A stretch of DNA of 17,343 nucleotides, from assembly GCA_021850835.1 (NCBI GenBank), contig JAJZKS010000008.1, positions 1-17,343 of the forward strand, given 5' to 3'. This DNA is from Thermoplasmata archaeon. GTDB taxonomy: Archaea > Thermoplasmatota > Thermoplasmata > Thermoplasmatales > Thermoplasmataceae. The position numbers and the translations under genes are program-made. The notes below the pieces were generated by a model. It saw only the letters and a list, made by a program, of their open reading frames with translations. It was not told the DNA's origin and searched no databases. Positions 6,782-14,627 of this stretch are shown here, piece by piece; the stretch's first letter is position 1; each line of letters begins with the position of its first letter.

Positions 6782-6799
6782 CACTATTAATAGATAGTG
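6782..6799. repeat. Palindrome in the leader of the glycanase-like gene
   Basis: CACTAT (6782-6787) and ATAGTG (6794-6799) are inverted copies around CTATTAATAG, itself a 10-bp palindrome at 6784-6793. It lies 15-32 bases before the chosen start. A TATA-like TTTAAAATAA further upstream (about 6821-6830) would place the dyad in or at the start of the mRNA. It could be an operator or simply a second AT-rich promoter box. Confidence 0.35.
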
Positions 6800-6912
6800 C
6801 AATACAATAACCCTCACGCATTTAAAATAATGATGTTATAGAATTGAAACATTGATACAATATTTGTAATAAAATGGCACACTCTAGTACAATGTTCACC
6901 TAAATACACATG

Positions 6913-8262
6913 TCAATTAATATTCAATCTTTTCTTTTGCTTTATAAATTCCCTTGCAGTTTTTATTAACTCAGATTCCATATTGCATCTTATTTGAATT
7001 AAGGCCTCGATTTTTTCCTGCAAAATGTGGAGTTCATTTCGTTCTGTCCCAACATAAGAATCCGGGCAGTATTCTGCCACTGGTTCCCCGGCCTTTAACT
7101 TGGCTCCTATGTACCGGTAGGCATCTTTCCACTTTCCTCCTTCTCTGAACTTCTCATAAGCAGCCATTGTAGCGTATGTGGGGTTTTTCATCAATGACTT
7201 CGCCCTGCTATCATCTATCTTAATTCCTGAGAATAAGGGGAGAAGAGCCTTCAGGATCTTAATTGCCCTTAAGGTGAAGGCTATAGTTTTATCCTTGGAA
7301 AGTTGAAATTCCCGGTGGTAACCAGATCCTTTGTTAAATATTACTGAAAAAGTGGTAAACAATGCTCCAGAGGCTTCAGCGGCATATCCCTGAAGCATTT
7401 CCAAGAAATCTGGGTTCCTTTTGTTTGGCATGAGGGAACTGCCAGTGGTGTATCCCTTTGGCAACTCCAGGAAGTTGAATTCGTCAGAACTGTACATTAT
7501 GAGATCCTGGGAAATCCTGGAAATTGCAAGCATAATTTTTGACAGCAAAAAGGAAAGCTCTACGTCATCCAGACCTCTGTAAAATGATCCATTCAATGGA
7601 TTTCCAAAGTTACCCTTGTATCCAAGGGACTTCCCAACCTGTGCCATGTCTGCCGGCACCGGTGAACCATACCCTGAACCATACCCTAGAGGTGAAGATA
7701 TCGAAAGTTTACCATACAAAAGGAGGCTATCTTCTGCAAGATCCGCGAATATTCCAGACAGATAGTCGAAATAAGTCTTAAACGAAACAGGCATTGCCTG
7801 TCTGTAGTGCGTGTACCCAGCCATAAATCCTTCTGCATTTTCAAACCGTATTTTGATCGTGCTGGAAATTTCCACCAGGATCACGCCCATCTCGAGTAAC
7901 TTGTCAAGGTAGAAGGATCTGATGTCAAAATGACTCTGGTCATTCCTTGACAGGAAAATTCGGAGGTCACTGCCAAAGCTGGTTGCACTGTTTATTTCAG
8001 AATCTACCAGGGAATGCACATCCTCAAAGCCCTTCACGCTTGGCGGAATGTTGTCATACAAGTTAAGGAGTGCACTCAACAGTTCCTCAGATTCCTGTCT
8101 CGGTATTACGTTGTTTTTGGAAATTTCCAAATGATAAGAGATGAGGCCAAGTATTTCATATCCGATCAGGTATGAATCTACTTCGTTGTCCTCTGTTATC
8201 ATCAGGTCTTCCAGATGCGGGTTATCATCATCTGAAAGACCTCCTCCCCAAATTCTCGCCAT
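6913..8262 (-). CDS. argH: Argininosuccinate lyase
   Basis: A 449-residue fumarase/aspartase-superfamily enzyme that splits argininosuccinate to arginine and fumarate, the last step of arginine synthesis. The superfamily signature GSSLMPNKRNP (274-284) carries the catalytic serine loop. GYTHYRQAMPVSF (149-161) holds the conserved Thr-His pair, and DVHSLVDSEI (81-90) matches the EDVH..IE region. The start MARIWGGG fits the family. It is the second gene of an argG-argH pair, two bases after the argG stop, so the two are surely cotranscribed. A duplicated GYGS (GYGSGYGS, 193-200) in the substrate loop comes from a short tandem DNA repeat. Length is at the short end of the normal range. Confidence 0.95.
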   Translation of the reverse strand: MARIWGGGLSDDDNPHLEDLMITEDNEVDSYLIGYEILGLISYHLEISKNNVIPRQESEELLSALLNLYDNIPPSVKGFEDVHSLVDSEINSATSFGSDLRIFLSRNDQSHFDIRSFYLDKLLEMGVILVEISSTIKIRFENAEGFMAGYTHYRQAMPVSFKTYFDYLSGIFADLAEDSLLLYGKLSISSPLGYGSGYGSPVPADMAQVGKSLGYKGNFGNPLNGSFYRGLDDVELSFLLSKIMLAISRISQDLIMYSSDEFNFLELPKGYTTGSSLMPNKRNPDFLEMLQGYAAEASGALFTTFSVIFNKGSGYHREFQLSKDKTIAFTLRAIKILKALLPLFSGIKIDDSRAKSLMKNPTYATMAAYEKFREGGKWKDAYRYIGAKLKAGEPVAEYCPDSYVGTERNELHILQEKIEALIQIRCNMESELIKTAREFIKQKKRLNIN

Positions 8263-8264
8263 GA

Positions 8265-9485
8265 TTATTCAATCCGGATCTCTGGCTGTTCCTTTATGCT
8301 GGACCTGGCTTTCCTTGTGAGAACTGTTTCATTCCCGAAAACATAGATGTAGCCTGGTGACTTTGCCTGATCGAATGTCTGGCCCTTTCCATAGCTGGAG
8401 AGAGAAATGTCATATACTGCTGACTTGCTCTCTATGCCCATTGGTGTTACACTCCCCTTGTACAGCTTGAGATTAACTGTCCCGCCGACGTGCTCATTCA
8501 GGCTCTTCTCCATTGCCCAGATATGGTCCATCACGGGATCAAACCAGAGGCCGGAGTAAATATACTCAGAGAGCTGGTTGTCCATATAGGATTTGAGGTT
8601 AAGTTCCTTCTTGTTTAGGACTGCAGATTCAAGGTACTTGTGGCCCTTGAGTATAGTTATTGCCGCGGGGCATTCGTAGAATTCATGGCTTTTAATTCCG
8701 ACCACCCTGTTCTCTATCACCTCAATTGATCCTATTCCATTTGAGCCTGCAATGGTGTTCAGTGAAATGATTATGTCACGAAGGGACAGAGAGACCCCGT
8801 TGAGTGCGACAGGGAGCCCCTGCTCGAAATCTATTCTGACAATGTCCGGGGTTTCCTTTGCATTTTCCGGATATGTTACCCACTGGTATGCATCCTGAGG
8901 CACCGGCTCAGAGATGTGCTCTATGGTAGAACCTTCCACTGACCTGCCCCAGAGATTTTCATCGACTGAATATTTCCCTCCAAATGGGATCTCAATCCCA
9001 TGTGTTTTGGCGTATTCAATCTCCTCATCCCTGTTCATATTCATATCCCTCACTGGTGCTATGACTTTCAGGCTCTCATCAAGAGCTCGGATGGAAACCT
9101 CAAACCTGACCTGATCATTTCCCTTGCCCGTGCTTCCATGGACGATGGTGTCGCAATCCAGCAGGTGGGCTACATCAACTGCCTCCTTTGCCATCAGTGG
9201 CCTTGCCAGGCTTGTTGAAAGCGGGTAAGAGCCCTCATAAAGGGCATCTCCGAGTATTCCGAGTGAAACGTAGTCTTCAGCAAATGTGCTGGTAACATCT
9301 TTTGTAATTGTTTCGACTGCACCCAGGCGCCTGGCCTTGTCAGCAATCTGTTTAAGGTTGTTTTTCTCCTGACCGACATCGAGAGTCAGTGTTGAAACTT
9401 CGTACCCAAGCTTTTCCTGCAGCCACCTTATCATAACCGAAGTGTCTAAGCCGCCCGAGTAAAGCAGAAGTGCCTTTTTCTCCAT
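8265..9485 (-). CDS. argG: Argininosuccinate synthase
   Basis: A 406-residue ATP-dependent ligase joining citrulline and aspartate. The PP-loop motif YSGGLDTSV (9-17) binds ATP pyrophosphate and HGSTGKGNDQVRFE (116-129) is the family signature around the citrulline/aspartate site. The length is typical. The ATG at 9485 gives the standard N-terminus, and a TATA-like box about 26 bases upstream suggests a leaderless transcript. It heads the argG-argH operon and shares its 117-base upstream region with the divergent ACT-domain gene. The glycanase-like gene follows argH after about 145 bases and probably has its own promoter. Confidence 0.96.
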   Translation of the reverse strand: MEKKALLLYSGGLDTSVMIRWLQEKLGYEVSTLTLDVGQEKNNLKQIADKARRLGAVETITKDVTSTFAEDYVSLGILGDALYEGSYPLSTSLARPLMAKEAVDVAHLLDCDTIVHGSTGKGNDQVRFEVSIRALDESLKVIAPVRDMNMNRDEEIEYAKTHGIEIPFGGKYSVDENLWGRSVEGSTIEHISEPVPQDAYQWVTYPENAKETPDIVRIDFEQGLPVALNGVSLSLRDIIISLNTIAGSNGIGSIEVIENRVVGIKSHEFYECPAAITILKGHKYLESAVLNKKELNLKSYMDNQLSEYIYSGLWFDPVMDHIWAMEKSLNEHVGGTVNLKLYKGSVTPMGIESKSAVYDISLSSYGKGQTFDQAKSPGYIYVFGNETVLTRKARSSIKEQPEIRIE

Positions 9486-9505
9486 GCTTCGCCTTCAGGG
9501 CGGAT

Positions 9506-9515
9506 TTAATATAAA
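9506..9515 (-). promoter_or_regulatory. TATA-box-like element for argGH
   Basis: On the minus strand TTTATATTAA is centred about 25 bases before the argG ATG at 9485, which fits leaderless transcription of the arg operon. Confidence 0.55.
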
Positions 9516-9539
9516 GAAAAGCATCAATTTGTACGCTTT

Positions 9540-9556
9540 TAACATAAATTATGTTA
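9540..9556. promoter_or_regulatory. Perfect 17-bp palindrome between argG and the ACT-domain gene
   Basis: TAACATAAATTATGTTA is a perfect dyad around a central A at 9548. It lies about 55 bases upstream of argG and 47 bases upstream of the divergent gene's GTG, just outside the argG TATA box, where an archaeal activator or repressor dimer would be expected. A second, looser dyad (ATGTGA 9563-9568, TCACAT 9593-9598) brackets the promoter of the divergent gene. Candidate arginine-responsive operator. Confidence 0.45.
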
Positions 9557-9602
9557 TTTTTGATGTGACAATGTTAATTTAGATAAAACCTATCACATTT
9601 TT

Positions 9603-10199
9603 GTGGCAATAAAAGGAATTGGGCCTAAAAGCGTGGAAGAAGCGGTACAAATTTACTTAAGGGAAAACCCTGAGATATTTATGGCACTGGAACAGAACTT
9701 GCTGAACATAAGCAAACTGTCCAAGAACATAACGGAAGAAAACAGGCAATTGAATCCTATCTCCGTGAGGGCAGCCCTTATTCGAATGAATGACAGGAAA
9801 ATAGGGGTCAGGGCAAAAAACAAGGCAGACGAACTCCTGAGGAAAAGCAAGATTTCCTTGCAGGACAAGGTCAGCGTAGTAAATGCAAAGAAACCGCTTC
9901 ACCTCAAATATATTTCTGCCACATTTCTGGAAGGAAGCGTGGTTTACATAGTGGATGAGATGGAACAGAAACTCCCGCAGGAGAGCGAAGAGGTCAGTGT
10001 GGATAGCCATGTCAGCATGATCCACATATACTCGCCAGGTGAAATTGAATCCACCCCCGGCTTCATAATGAGGATAACCCACAAACTTTATGCAAGGGGC
10101 ATAAACATACTGCAGCTGATTTCCTGCTCCAATGAGACCATATTGATCCTCAAGAAGGATTCCTGCATACCTGCTTATGAAATCCTAAGTGCGGCTTAG
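9603..10199 (+). CDS. ACT-domain protein divergent from argGH, possible amino-acid-responsive regulator
   Basis: A 198-residue protein starting at GTG 9603. The N-terminal part (about 10-85: SVEEAVQIYLRENPEIFMAL ... ISVRAALIRM ... ADELLRKSKISL) is helical and resembles an archaeal family of uncharacterised proteins. The C-terminal part (about 130-195) looks like an ACT ligand-binding domain: strand VSMIHIYSPGE, the loop ESTPGFIMRITHKLYARGIN, then strands ILQLISCSN and TILILKK. ACT domains typically bind amino acids and signal to a partner domain. I do not see a standard helix-turn-helix or catalytic residues. Its placement head-to-head with argGH hints at sensing arginine or a related amino acid, but that is inference. 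A T-rich stretch and hairpin follow the gene. Confidence 0.75.
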   Translation: MAIKGIGPKSVEEAVQIYLRENPEIFMALEQNLLNISKLSKNITEENRQLNPISVRAALIRMNDRKIGVRAKNKADELLRKSKISLQDKVSVVNAKKPLHLKYISATFLEGSVVYIVDEMEQKLPQESEEVSVDSHVSMIHIYSPGEIESTPGFIMRITHKLYARGINILQLISCSNETILILKKDSCIPAYEILSAA

Positions 10200-10220
10200 A
10201 AAGAACGGGAATCATTGAAT

Positions 10221-10250
10221 GCTTCTTTTTTATATTCTAGAATCAGAAGC
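10221..10250. repeat. Nested inverted repeat downstream of the ACT-domain gene
   Basis: GCTTCT (10221-10226) pairs with AGAAGC (10245-10250), enclosing the 10-bp palindrome ATTCTAGAAT (10234-10243). The T-run TTTTTTATAT (10225-10234) sits inside. It may terminate the upstream gene; the TTTTTATAT part could equally be a TATA box for a transcript starting near 10256-10260. Confidence 0.35.
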
Positions 10251-10264
10251 TAAGGCTACTACAT

Positions 10265-10296
10265 AACTCGGGGTGGCACCTCAGAGTTTTCTTTTT
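10265..10296 (+). terminator. Strong hairpin with T-tract upstream of gap
   Basis: AACTC-GGGGT (10265-10274) pairs with ACCTC-(A)-GAGTT (10278-10288) across a GGC loop: ten base pairs with one bulged A. It is followed at once by TTTTCTTTTT (10287-10296). It looks like a bacterial-style intrinsic terminator and lies 65 bases after the ACT gene and 55 before gap. It could end the ACT transcript or attenuate a longer gap leader. Confidence 0.5.
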
Positions 10297-10349
10297 ACGG
10301 TTCAATGGAAAGTAATATTTCTTCCCGTACGATTTAACAAACGTTCTAC

Positions 10350-11354
10350 ATGATTAAAGTGGCCATTAACGGATACGGAACCATAGGGAAAAGGGTGGCA
10401 GACGCTGTTTCAAAGCAGAAAGACATGCAGATTGTGGGTGTAGTGAAAAGAACACCTGATTACCTGTCTAGAATAGCTGCACAGAAACACAAGCTCTACG
10501 TTTCTGATGATAGTGGCCTGAAAACCTTCGATGAAAGCGGTATCAAGGTCCACGGTACAGTAAAGGATTTGCTCAATGGCTGCGATATTGTAATTGATGC
10601 CACCCCGGAAGGTATGGGGGACCAGAATAAGGCGCTTTACAGGAAGCATAATGTTAGGGCGGTCTTTCAGGGCGGAGAAAAAGAGACTGTGGCCGATGTC
10701 AGTTTCAATGCATATGCCAATTATGACGAGGCACGAGGTAAGACCTTTGTAAGAGTTGTATCATGCAACACCACAGCACTTATGAGGAGCCTTTACCCTA
10801 TTTACAGCGAACTCGGTATAAAGAAAGTCAATGCAACTCTTGTGCGGAGGGGTACGGATCCAAATGACCACAAAAAGGGACCAATGAATGCCATAGAGCC
10901 TAGCTTTTCATTCCCTTCACATCATGCCATTGACGCAAAGACCATAATCAGGGACCTGAACATAGATTCCATGGCATTGAAGGTCCCAACAACACTGATG
11001 CACACCCATGTTGTGCTTGTGGATCTGGCAAAGCAGGCATCCGCCAAAGAAGTCCTTGATCTATGGGAAAAATACAAAAGGATAAAGCTTTTCAACTCAA
11101 AGGACGGATACAAGTCCACGGCGCAAATCATGGATTTTGCCAGGGAAATAGGAAGGGAAAGATCGGACCTGTTCGAGCTCGCCATTTGGAAAGACAGCGC
11201 ACACGTCAACAGTGGTACACTTTCCTACATTCAGGCAGTCCACCAGGAGAGCATTGTTGTCCCTGAAAATGTGGATGCCATCAGGGCAATGACAGGCGAT
11301 ACCTCAAAAGAAGATTCCATTAGGATCACCGATTCCACACTTGGAATCGCGTGA
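10350..11354 (+). CDS. gap: Glyceraldehyde-3-phosphate dehydrogenase, archaeal type
   Basis: A 334-residue phosphorylating GAPDH of the archaeal class, converting glyceraldehyde-3-phosphate and phosphate to 1,3-bisphosphoglycerate with NAD(P)+, or the reverse in gluconeogenesis. Visible are the Rossmann start INGYGTIGKRVADAV (7-21), the catalytic SCNTTAL (C139) and the archaeal-class features HKKGP and HTHVVLVDL. Length and start (MIKVAINGYG) are typical. In acidophilic Thermoplasmatales, sugar breakdown is thought to run by a non-phosphorylating Entner-Doudoroff route, so this enzyme probably works mainly in gluconeogenesis. It is transcribed alone; an AT-rich box GTAATATTT (10312-10320) lies about 34 bases upstream. 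It converges with the next gene, with 16 bases between stops. Confidence 0.95.
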   Translation: MIKVAINGYGTIGKRVADAVSKQKDMQIVGVVKRTPDYLSRIAAQKHKLYVSDDSGLKTFDESGIKVHGTVKDLLNGCDIVIDATPEGMGDQNKALYRKHNVRAVFQGGEKETVADVSFNAYANYDEARGKTFVRVVSCNTTALMRSLYPIYSELGIKKVNATLVRRGTDPNDHKKGPMNAIEPSFSFPSHHAIDAKTIIRDLNIDSMALKVPTTLMHTHVVLVDLAKQASAKEVLDLWEKYKRIKLFNSKDGYKSTAQIMDFAREIGRERSDLFELAIWKDSAHVNSGTLSYIQAVHQESIVVPENVDAIRAMTGDTSKEDSIRITDSTLGIA

Positions 11355-11370
11355 TGCGGATTAAAAAAGA

Positions 11371-12411
11371 TTAAAGGCCGCCGAATACTTTTTTCTGCAT
11401 TGACTTTGGCATGAACTTTGCCATGGTCATCAACCTGCCAATGGATTTTGCACCGTTTTTATTCATGCGCCTGTGAAGTTCGTGGTGTTTCATTAGCCAG
11501 GGCCTGATATCACTATCCCAGGTACCCTGGTATAGGGATGGATTATCATTGACTATTGCCCTGCCTGCTGCCATTCCACTCCAGAATGCGCCCTGCAAGC
11601 CACCTGCAGTTGTGTTCAGGACAGCATTGACCATGTCGCCAACATAAAGGCGATTTTCCCTGACTACGGTTTCGAGCGGAGCCCCCAGTGGTATCTGGTG
11701 GGCTATTGTGCTGACCAGCTTGCCATCCACTTCAGGGAAATTTTTTGTAAATTCGGAAAGAACATCTTTTGGTTTTGCTTGAGTCTTCGGGTAATAGCAA
11801 ACTCCGATCTTTCGTGTACTGTCAGTGTCTGCAAAATCCCAGAAATATCCACCAGGAGCTTTGTCGCTGAACCAGAGAATCATCTCGTAATCTTCCCTTT
11901 TGGGAAGTTCCCTCACTTCCTCGTATGCAACAAGTACATTGTCTCTCGAAAGTTTTTCGCCAAACGTTGACTGGGGGCCAGCCGCCATCACAATATGCTT
12001 TGCAGTGAGTGTTTCCCCATCGGTGGTGACTTCGTTGCCTTCAACTGATGTGACCCTTGTCTTCATCCGTATATCTAGGTCACCCGCCATCTCTTTTGAA
12101 AGAAATTTCTCGTAAGTTGTAAAATCGTAAACCAGGCCCACAGGATGTTCATACTTTAGGGAGATATTCTTTCCTGTGTCCGTCCTGAACCAGATAGATT
12201 TGATCAAAGACCTGACGATATTGGGATCAGTAGGCATGCCTATCTTCTTGACCCATTCCATGGAAACTGCTCCGGTTGATCTTACTGGAACCCCTATTTC
12301 TTCTTTCTTGTCAAGAATCAAGTACTTTTTTCCGCCCTGCTTCAGGGCTATGCCGGCAGCAAGTCCTCCTGTTCCAGCACCTATCACTATTGCATCATAG
12401 TCGAATGTCAT
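11371..12411 (-). CDS. Geranylgeranyl-reductase-family FAD-dependent oxidoreductase
   Basis: A 346-residue flavoprotein. The N-terminal FAD-binding fold is clear (VIGAGTGGLAAGIALKQGG, then LILDKKEEIG at about 31-40). PVRSTGAVS (42-50) matches the GGR-family motif PV.CTG..S, with Ser in place of the Cys. GDMVNAVLNTTAGGLQGAFW near 270-290 is the family's second FAD motif. Archaeal GGRs saturate the geranylgeranyl chains of ether lipids and quinones. The protein is shorter than the usual 390-400 residues and has the Cys to Ser change, so it may be a divergent paralogue acting on another isoprenoid rather than the main lipid reductase. It follows the acetolactate-synthase-like gene by 89 bases, with its own AT-rich box near 12439-12446. 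Confidence 0.75.
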   Translation of the reverse strand: MTFDYDAIVIGAGTGGLAAGIALKQGGKKYLILDKKEEIGVPVRSTGAVSMEWVKKIGMPTDPNIVRSLIKSIWFRTDTGKNISLKYEHPVGLVYDFTTYEKFLSKEMAGDLDIRMKTRVTSVEGNEVTTDGETLTAKHIVMAAGPQSTFGEKLSRDNVLVAYEEVRELPKREDYEMILWFSDKAPGGYFWDFADTDSTRKIGVCYYPKTQAKPKDVLSEFTKNFPEVDGKLVSTIAHQIPLGAPLETVVRENRLYVGDMVNAVLNTTAGGLQGAFWSGMAAGRAIVNDNPSLYQGTWDSDIRPWLMKHHELHRRMNKNGAKSIGRLMTMAKFMPKSMQKKVFGGL

Positions 12412-12500
12412 TGGCCTAATCTGGGCTATGAGTAATGGATTATTAAGGTTAGCCTGCCAGCAATGCAGTTTAGAACATTTATAAAAAGGAATGTTTCATC

Positions 12501-14075
12501 TCATAGCTTAACTTCAATTAGGGTAAGCTTTTCATCCTCCAGGAAACCCTGCAGGGCAGAATCAAATTCCTCCTCACTGGAGCAATGTTCATGATGAATG
12601 CCAAAACTTTTGGCCAGCAACCCGAAGTCGGGATTTTTAAAAGAAATATGGGACGGTTTAAAGCCATTGTCAATCTGTTCCTTCTCAATCAAGCTGAATT
12701 TCCCGTCATTGAATAAGACCACTGCAAATTTCAGGCCAAGCCTTGTGGCAGTTTCAAGTTCCTGAACATTCATCATGAACCCACCGTCTCCACATACTGA
12801 TACCACTGTATCCTGCGGGCACGCGAGTTTTGCAGCGATTGCCCCCGGCAGCGATCCGCCCATGGAGGCAAAGCCATTGAAAATGATTGTTTTTCCCGCT
12901 TTTGAGGGATGATACCATCTGGAGACCCAAACCTTGTGGAGGCCAACATCAGATATTAGAACGGTATTTTCCGGTAGATCCCTGGTAAGTGCCTTCATCA
13001 CCGCTTTGGGCATAACTTGGGATTTGTCCTTGATCTCCGTCATTTCTCTTAATCTTCTATCCCTGATTTCATCGTGAACAGTAGTATCCTTTCTCTTATT
13101 CACTAGTGGTGCAAGTTCCCTGATGGCCAGGGCTATATCCCCAGTCATGTCCACTGATACAGGAAAATGCTCATCCAGTTCCGCGGCGAAACTGTGGATA
13201 TTGATGATCTGCCTGGACCGGTCTGCGTTCCAGGTGACAGGGTCATATTCCACGAGATCAAATCCAATCGCTATAACCAAGTCTGAAGAGTGGAGCGGCC
13301 TCATCCCGGGAGGGTACGGTTTTCCGCCGACAATGAAGAGGTTTCTGGGGTGGTTGAAGGGCACTATTCCCTTTGCCATAAAGGTGCCTACAATAGGAAC
13401 ATTAGTAGCGTCGACTAAATCGCTGACCTCCTTCCATGCTTTGGAACGAATGACTCCGTTTCCGGCCAGTATAATTGGGTTTTTCGCTTTATTGATTGCT
13501 TCAGCTGCCTCTTTTATGAGAACTGGAGATACAGTAGGCACTTTCTCTGTGGGGATATGCAACATCTGAATTTCCTCCACTTCCGAAGCTGCAACATCCT
13601 GTGGCAGTTGTATATGCGATGCCCCTGGCGTTTCCCTCACGGATGTGGCAAAAGACTTCCTTACGATTTCTGGAATTGTCTCCGGCAGGATGACTGCCTG
13701 ATTGTATTTTGTGATGCCGGAGAATAATTTCAGGGTGTCAACGTTCTGATGAGATTCCTTATGGAGCTTGTTTCTGGCAGTCTGTCCTGTGAGGGCAACA
13801 ACTGGAACTTTGTCAAGATGTGCATTTGCCACCCCTGTAACAAGGTTGGAGGCGCCCGGACCGAGAGTGGAAAGGCAGACCCCAGGCTTCCCAGTTAACC
13901 TGCCATATACATCGGCCATGAAAGCAGCGCCCTGCTCATGCCTGGTGGTGATGAACTTGATTCCTGATCCGCCCAAAGAGTCCAACAGATCGATATTCTC
14001 CTCTCCCGGCAGGCCAAAAATAAACTCCACACCCTCATTGTCTAGGGCCTTTACAAAGAGATCGCTCGCTTTCAA
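12501..14075 (-). CDS. ThDP-dependent acetolactate synthase, AlsS-like
   Basis: A 524-residue thiamine-diphosphate enzyme of the acetohydroxyacid synthase family. The catalytic glutamate is in RHEQGAAFMA (E47), the Gly-rich loop GPGASNLVTGVANAH is present, and the ThDP/Mg motif is GDGGFMMNVQELETA (429 onward, with N436). The region HIQLPQDVA (154-162) is closer to catabolic AlsS (SFPQDV) than to IlvB, and no regulatory IlvN subunit lies next to it. It probably condenses two pyruvates to acetolactate; a related ThDP carboligase or decarboxylase is the alternative. The start is a TTG at 14075: it gives the exact family N-terminus (MKASDLFVKAL), and an AT-rich box CTAATAAAGG about 30 bases upstream suits a leaderless message. 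Confidence 0.85.
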   Translation of the reverse strand: MKASDLFVKALDNEGVEFIFGLPGEENIDLLDSLGGSGIKFITTRHEQGAAFMADVYGRLTGKPGVCLSTLGPGASNLVTGVANAHLDKVPVVALTGQTARNKLHKESHQNVDTLKLFSGITKYNQAVILPETIPEIVRKSFATSVRETPGASHIQLPQDVAASEVEEIQMLHIPTEKVPTVSPVLIKEAAEAINKAKNPIILAGNGVIRSKAWKEVSDLVDATNVPIVGTFMAKGIVPFNHPRNLFIVGGKPYPPGMRPLHSSDLVIAIGFDLVEYDPVTWNADRSRQIINIHSFAAELDEHFPVSVDMTGDIALAIRELAPLVNKRKDTTVHDEIRDRRLREMTEIKDKSQVMPKAVMKALTRDLPENTVLISDVGLHKVWVSRWYHPSKAGKTIIFNGFASMGGSLPGAIAAKLACPQDTVVSVCGDGGFMMNVQELETATRLGLKFAVVLFNDGKFSLIEKEQIDNGFKPSHISFKNPDFGLLAKSFGIHHEHCSSEEEFDSALQGFLEDEKLTLIEVKL

Positions 14076-14100
14076 CTATATCAGTTTAATATTGACCCGC

Positions 14101-14110
14101 CCTTTATTAG
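14101..14110 (-). promoter_or_regulatory. TATA-box-like element for the acetolactate synthase gene
   Basis: CTAATAAAGG on the minus strand, centred about 30 bases before the TTG start at 14075. A second AT-rich site (AATATTAAA, 14084-14092) lies too close to the start to be the main box. Confidence 0.35.
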
Positions 14111-14140
14111 TGTGATGGTTCTGAAACCTTTCAGAAAGAA

Positions 14141-14627
14141 CTATATCTCCTTTCTTACAAGGAATGTACTTCGCCCAATTTTGGCGACAGGATGGAAACC
14201 TCATACCTTATACAAGGAGATTAGGCCGAACCACACGCTCACCGCTTTGAAATTAATCACCGGGATCGCCTCGACATCCCCCCTCTCTGTGATTAAATTC
14301 TCTTCAGTATTTCATCCAGGACGAAGTTGGAAACACCCTTTCTCCTATACTGTTTGTCCACAAAGAAGCAAGTGACTCTCCAGAGCCTTTTGTTTGCCTC
14401 CGGGAGATCTGAGGCCCTGTAGTTCCTTCCGTTTCCAGGACGGGGATACCCTTCACTGATACCATATTGTACAGAAGCAATTCAATGCCAACATGATATA
14501 TGAGGACACTCCGGTTCCTTCCGGAAAACACATGGGGCCTGATGTCACTGCGGTTTCTTTCAATCCTTTCCTCCTGTGCCTTTCCAGGGCTCACTCCTAT
14601 CCTGTGGTAATACATGCACCAGCATCA
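14141..14627 (-). pseudogene. GNAT acetyltransferase pseudogene
   Basis: Reading the minus strand across three frames rebuilds a GNAT protein. From 14624: CWCMYYHRIG ... KAQEERIERN ... SVLIYHVGIE. After a shift near 14480: SVQYGISEGYPRPGNGRNYR, then LWRVTCFFVDKQYRRKGV (the acetyl-CoA-binding core with R-R-K-G) to LDEILKRI and TAA at 14295-14293. In the third frame: GDVEAIPVINFKAVSVWFG, a TGA at 14203-14201, then GFHPVAKIGRSTFLVRKEI and TAG at 14141. The order matches a GNAT family with C-W-C-M near the start, (W/V)QYG, RVTCFFVD and GG.VEAYPV. A TGA at 14627-14625 stands directly before CWCM and the N-terminus is missing. Two frameshifts and an internal stop argue for a dead gene, not a sequencing slip. 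Confidence 0.75.

Noticed and set aside
7662..7692. Short direct repeat (ACCATACCCT twice) inside argH.
   Set aside because: It encodes GYGSGYGS in a loop of the enzyme and keeps the frame; a simple slippage duplication, not a regulatory repeat.
14112..14375. An 87-residue plus-strand open frame.
   Set aside because: It is antisense to the GNAT pseudogene, has no family-like sequence and no promoter; a shadow frame.
14304..14615. A 103-residue minus-strand ORF that could be called a hypothetical protein.
   Set aside because: Only its first half is GNAT-like; the rest is out-of-frame translation after the first frameshift, so it is part of the pseudogene.
14201..14627. Two TGA codons in the GNAT sequence suggested TGA recoding.
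   Set aside because: The same gene also has two frameshifts, and TGA ends intact genes here (merA, the HMA gene, the HxlR regulator), so TGA is a normal stop.
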